A DNA stretch of 64,000 nucleotides from the NCBI GenBank assembly GCA_001414345.1, contig LLCB01000303.1, positions 1 to 64,000 of the forward strand, given 5' to 3'. The stretch comes from Hymenoscyphus infarciens (taxonomy: Eukaryota > Ascomycota > Leotiomycetes > Helotiales > Helotiaceae). A program made the translations under genes and the position numbers. The notes beneath the pieces are model-generated. The model made no database searches and was not told the origin of the DNA. It saw nothing but the letters and a program-made list of their open reading frames with translations. The first letter of the stretch is position 1. Each line of letters begins with the position of its first letter. Positions 61,150-64,000 of this stretch are shown in pieces.

Positions 61150-62050
61150 TTTCCATTCATGCATCTATCCAACTCCCCCATTGAGCTGGCAAACTGTCAC
61201 TAGCAAGATACAGCCTCTGGTAGTAATAGGCAGGTATCTTATATACCATTTGATCAATTCCAAGGATTCAGGGTTTACGAAACATCCTGTCTCCTCCTCC
61301 GAGAGGCTGTACGTGATAGTCTATTTCCTCTTTGGGCACTCATAGCATTGATGCCTCATTGACATTTCAGGAGACGCTCAGATGGTATCCGCTAAGCTGG
61401 GATGAACTTGAATCTATATCCCGGTCTGATATGACCCTGAGACGGTCCATGCCATGTCAGCCCTGACGAGGCCTCCGTGGGGTTCGTCCCTGAAAAGCCT
61501 CCGCCTCCCTTTTCTGTCATCATAAAAAGGTTTTGGATTTTCCCCGTCTGAGGCGTGGCTTTCTCCACTTCAGACTGCCGTGTTTTTCTTCTTCTCATCA
61601 TGAGTGCAGGTTCGAGGAAACTCTTAGAGTTTCAGCCAGATGGTGGTGTGGAAAAGTGCTGCCGCATCCATCCATCTTCAAATCTCTCCACGTTTTTCTC
61701 TCCCCCTTCCAAAGCTGCCCCCCAATCTTCTTCAATTTTATGCGCGAGGCCAGGAGAAAGATCCAGTGATCGCTCCAAATCCCTGCCACACCATGAGGGT
61801 TATCGGAGAATAATTTCAAATGTCGATTGTCAATATTTCAAGCATATCCTTCACTTCTTTCCAAGTATAGAGTGCAGCTTGAACCTACTCTGTAATTTCT
61901 GATTGGAGTTCCAGCGCGAAACCCCCACCTTGCACATGTCCAGTTTCTGACAAGTAACCCAGCGAGTTGGATCTGAGTATTACGAATTGTTGTCACGCAG
62001 CCGAGAACGGAGGCAGTACAATATTTGCGACTTCTTTCGAAATGAAAAGA
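61150..62050. other. Intergenic region up to the RIP boundary
   Basis: Ordinary composition without a supported gene; short frames up to 115 codons only. Composition turns AT-rich with loss of CpA/TpG at about 62,060-62,110. Confidence 0.45.
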
Positions 62051-62059
62051 TGATCCACT

Positions 62060-64000
62060 AGACTAGACTTGGTTTAGAACCGGACGGATTCGGTATTATC
62101 TTCGTCTAACTAGGCTTTCTTTACTAATTTCGAAAAACTTAAACTCATTAGTAAGAATTAAGAATTATACTATAAGGTAGTGAAATCTAATAAATAATCT
62201 TCTACTAATAGGTTTTAAAAAGAGTATATTAACTAAGTAAAGAGTAGACTTAATAGACTTATTAAAATAATTCTATTTTATAATATATTATACTTATATT
62301 CTATTCTATTAAAAGGTTAAAGCTATATTATAGAAGCTCGAGGAAGATTAGAGTTAAGTTATTTTTATTCTTTTATTTCTAAACTCTATTATAAAGGAAA
62401 AATTCAACTTAGAAAACCTATATAATTACTTAATTCCTAATCTAATCTTAAAGTAGTTTAAGATAAAAGAGATATCTATAGTTATATAAGATAAGAATTA
62501 ATATAAGAGCTAAGGTTTTATAAATAGCTTTACTATCTCTACTTTTAAAGTAGAAGTATAACTATTATCTAAATAAGTTTATAAGAGGAATTAGCTAACT
62601 CTCTTAATATCTACTAGTGTAATCTTTATCTAAACTATACTCTTATCTCTACTTTATACTCTTATAGTCTTATAATAGCCTCTCTCTCGTCTTTAGCCTC
62701 TAGATTAGCTCGGGGGTTTTTTTTCTTTACTTTCTATTATAATACTTCTTCTTTTATCTCTTCTTCTATTCTATTTATCCTCGTCTGATTTCTCGCTAGC
62801 CTCCTAGTATTTACTAGAATATCTATATTTAAAGAACTCGGCACCCGTGTCTCGAATAATAGCGAAACCTAGGAATATCTACGGTATTACTATAGAGATC
62901 TCTATAGCTTTCTAAGAAGTTAGATATAGCTTTTAGTTTTAAGAACTTATATAATAGTAATAGTTTTCTTAGTATTTTCAGAGTATCTTAGTAAAGCTCT
63001 ATAGTAAGAGATAGAACAGAGATTAGAAGAGTAGTAGTTAAAGAGTATAGGATTATATACTATTTAGAGAATAATTTAGAGACGAGTTTTTAAACGAGAG
63101 TTTTTCTGGTTTTTTTAAGCTTAGTAGAGTTAGAGTCTATAGTAGTAGTTAGAGTTATTATACTTATAATTATAAAGCCTAAGAGTATAAGTCCGGAGAT
63201 TATTATACTAGAGATAGTAGAGCTTTTTAGCTAAGAAGAATCTTTAGTATAGACTAGAAAGATTTATAGCTATAATTTTAGTAGCTTTATTTACTTATAG
63301 TAGATAAGAGATAGTAAATAAAGAGAAGCTACGATCTTTAAACGAACTTAAACTAGTATTATATAGATTAGATTTATTATTAGAGAGCTTATAAGTTATA
63401 CTCTAATCGCTTAATAATTATTATAGTTACGCTATTTATATTAGCTAATATCACTTTTTACTATTTTTAAACCTCTAGAAAAATTCTAGAATACGAATAT
63501 AAGTATATTTATAATTATAAGTTAGTTTATTATTAAAAGGCTCGAGACTCTACTTTGATAAGCTAACTTTATAGGCTTTTAGTATAGCTATATTTAGAAA
63601 AGTTAGTATAATATTTTATACTTAGGTTATTTATTTATCTTATCTTAGATACTGAATTCTTTTTAATAGGTCGTTAAATATAAGCTTTTAAAGTATACTA
63701 CTATTTACTTATCTATCTGAAATCAGATACTAGTCTTATAACTTAAGCTTTAGATATTCGTATAATACGGACAGGCTTCTTAAGAAGGTTATAGTAAGTA
63801 TAAACTCGTGTTTAGGCTTAAAATATCCTAGTATAAGTAGTCTTCCTCGCTTAAGCAGCGAATCTCGTCTTTAAATACTAACTATGATTTTTATAAACTT
63901 AATATTTTTAAATACCGCCGCCGCTTTAATACACGTGCTAATTAAGAGCTTTCGCGAACTTCTTAGCTTCAAAGGTAGCTAGTCTTTTATATAATAAATA
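62060..64000. mobile_element. RIP-mutated AT-rich block of unknown origin
   Basis: Same dinucleotide signature as the other RIP blocks (near-absence of CpA/TpG, excess TpA), no long frame on either strand. No LTR pair or recognisable RT motif was found within the 1.9 kb available. Some parts (62,790-62,870 and 63,840-63,960) keep CpG and short CAC/GTG words. It continues past the window edge. Confidence 0.55.

Noticed and set aside
60884..61156. Minus-strand Arg/Lys-rich 90-codon frame
   Set aside because: Generated by the (CTT)n microsatellite.
1..64000. CRISPR arrays, bacterial operons, defence-island genes, tRNA or rRNA genes
   Set aside because: None seen; direct repeats here are LTRs, minisatellites or microsatellites, and the genes are spliced fungal genes.

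Overview
This window is chromosomal DNA of a filamentous ascomycete (Pezizomycotina; the intron style and the bipartite base composition would fit a leotiomycete, but I cannot name a species). Genes carry short introns of about 50-76 bp with GTRAGT-like donors and CTAAC-like branch sites. Gene-bearing DNA of ordinary composition alternates sharply with very AT-rich blocks in which CpA and TpG are almost missing. That is the footprint of repeat-induced point mutation (RIP, C to T mainly in CpA).

Layout. (1) 1-27,380: RIP-destroyed transposon graveyard. I could order it by target-site duplications (TSDs). A Tad1/I-like LINE on the minus strand, with a (TAA)n tail at base 1, is split by a Ty3/gypsy chromovirus (element A, 3164-23358, TSD ATATC). 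Element A carries a solo LTR (3797-4152, TSD CTAGT) and is itself split by a second chromovirus on the opposite strand (element C, 8619-22778, TSD TCTCT). C is split by a Ty1/copia element (element D, 12735-18913, TSD TACTT). (2) 27,390-38,270: gene island with an Stm1/HABP4-type ribosome-associated protein, a Pap1-type bZIP transcription factor and a four-helix (claudin/Sur7-like) membrane protein, plus two unusual tandem repeats. (3) 38,271-46,229: one RIP-mutated Ty1/copia element (element E, minus strand) with 130-bp LTRs. (4) 46,230-62,050: gene island with a MITE-like inverted-repeat element, a frameshifted short-chain dehydrogenase pseudogene, exportin-T (los1), an acidic orphan protein and the palmitoyltransferase subunit Erf4. 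(5) 62,060-64,000: another AT-rich RIP-type block of unidentified origin.

The intact genes are housekeeping or regulatory genes: translation and ribosome preservation (Stm1), tRNA export (Los1), Ras palmitoylation (Erf4), transcription (bZIP) and a plasma-membrane tetraspan. They do not form a cluster with a shared pathway. No CRISPR, operon or bacterial-type system is present, and I did not find a convincing wholly new system. The most unusual signals are the readable four-level nesting with intact TSDs, the RIP gradient that fades at the outer edges of element E, the tandem repeat at 37.7 kb whose core flips orientation from unit to unit, and the MITE-like element at 47.7 kb.
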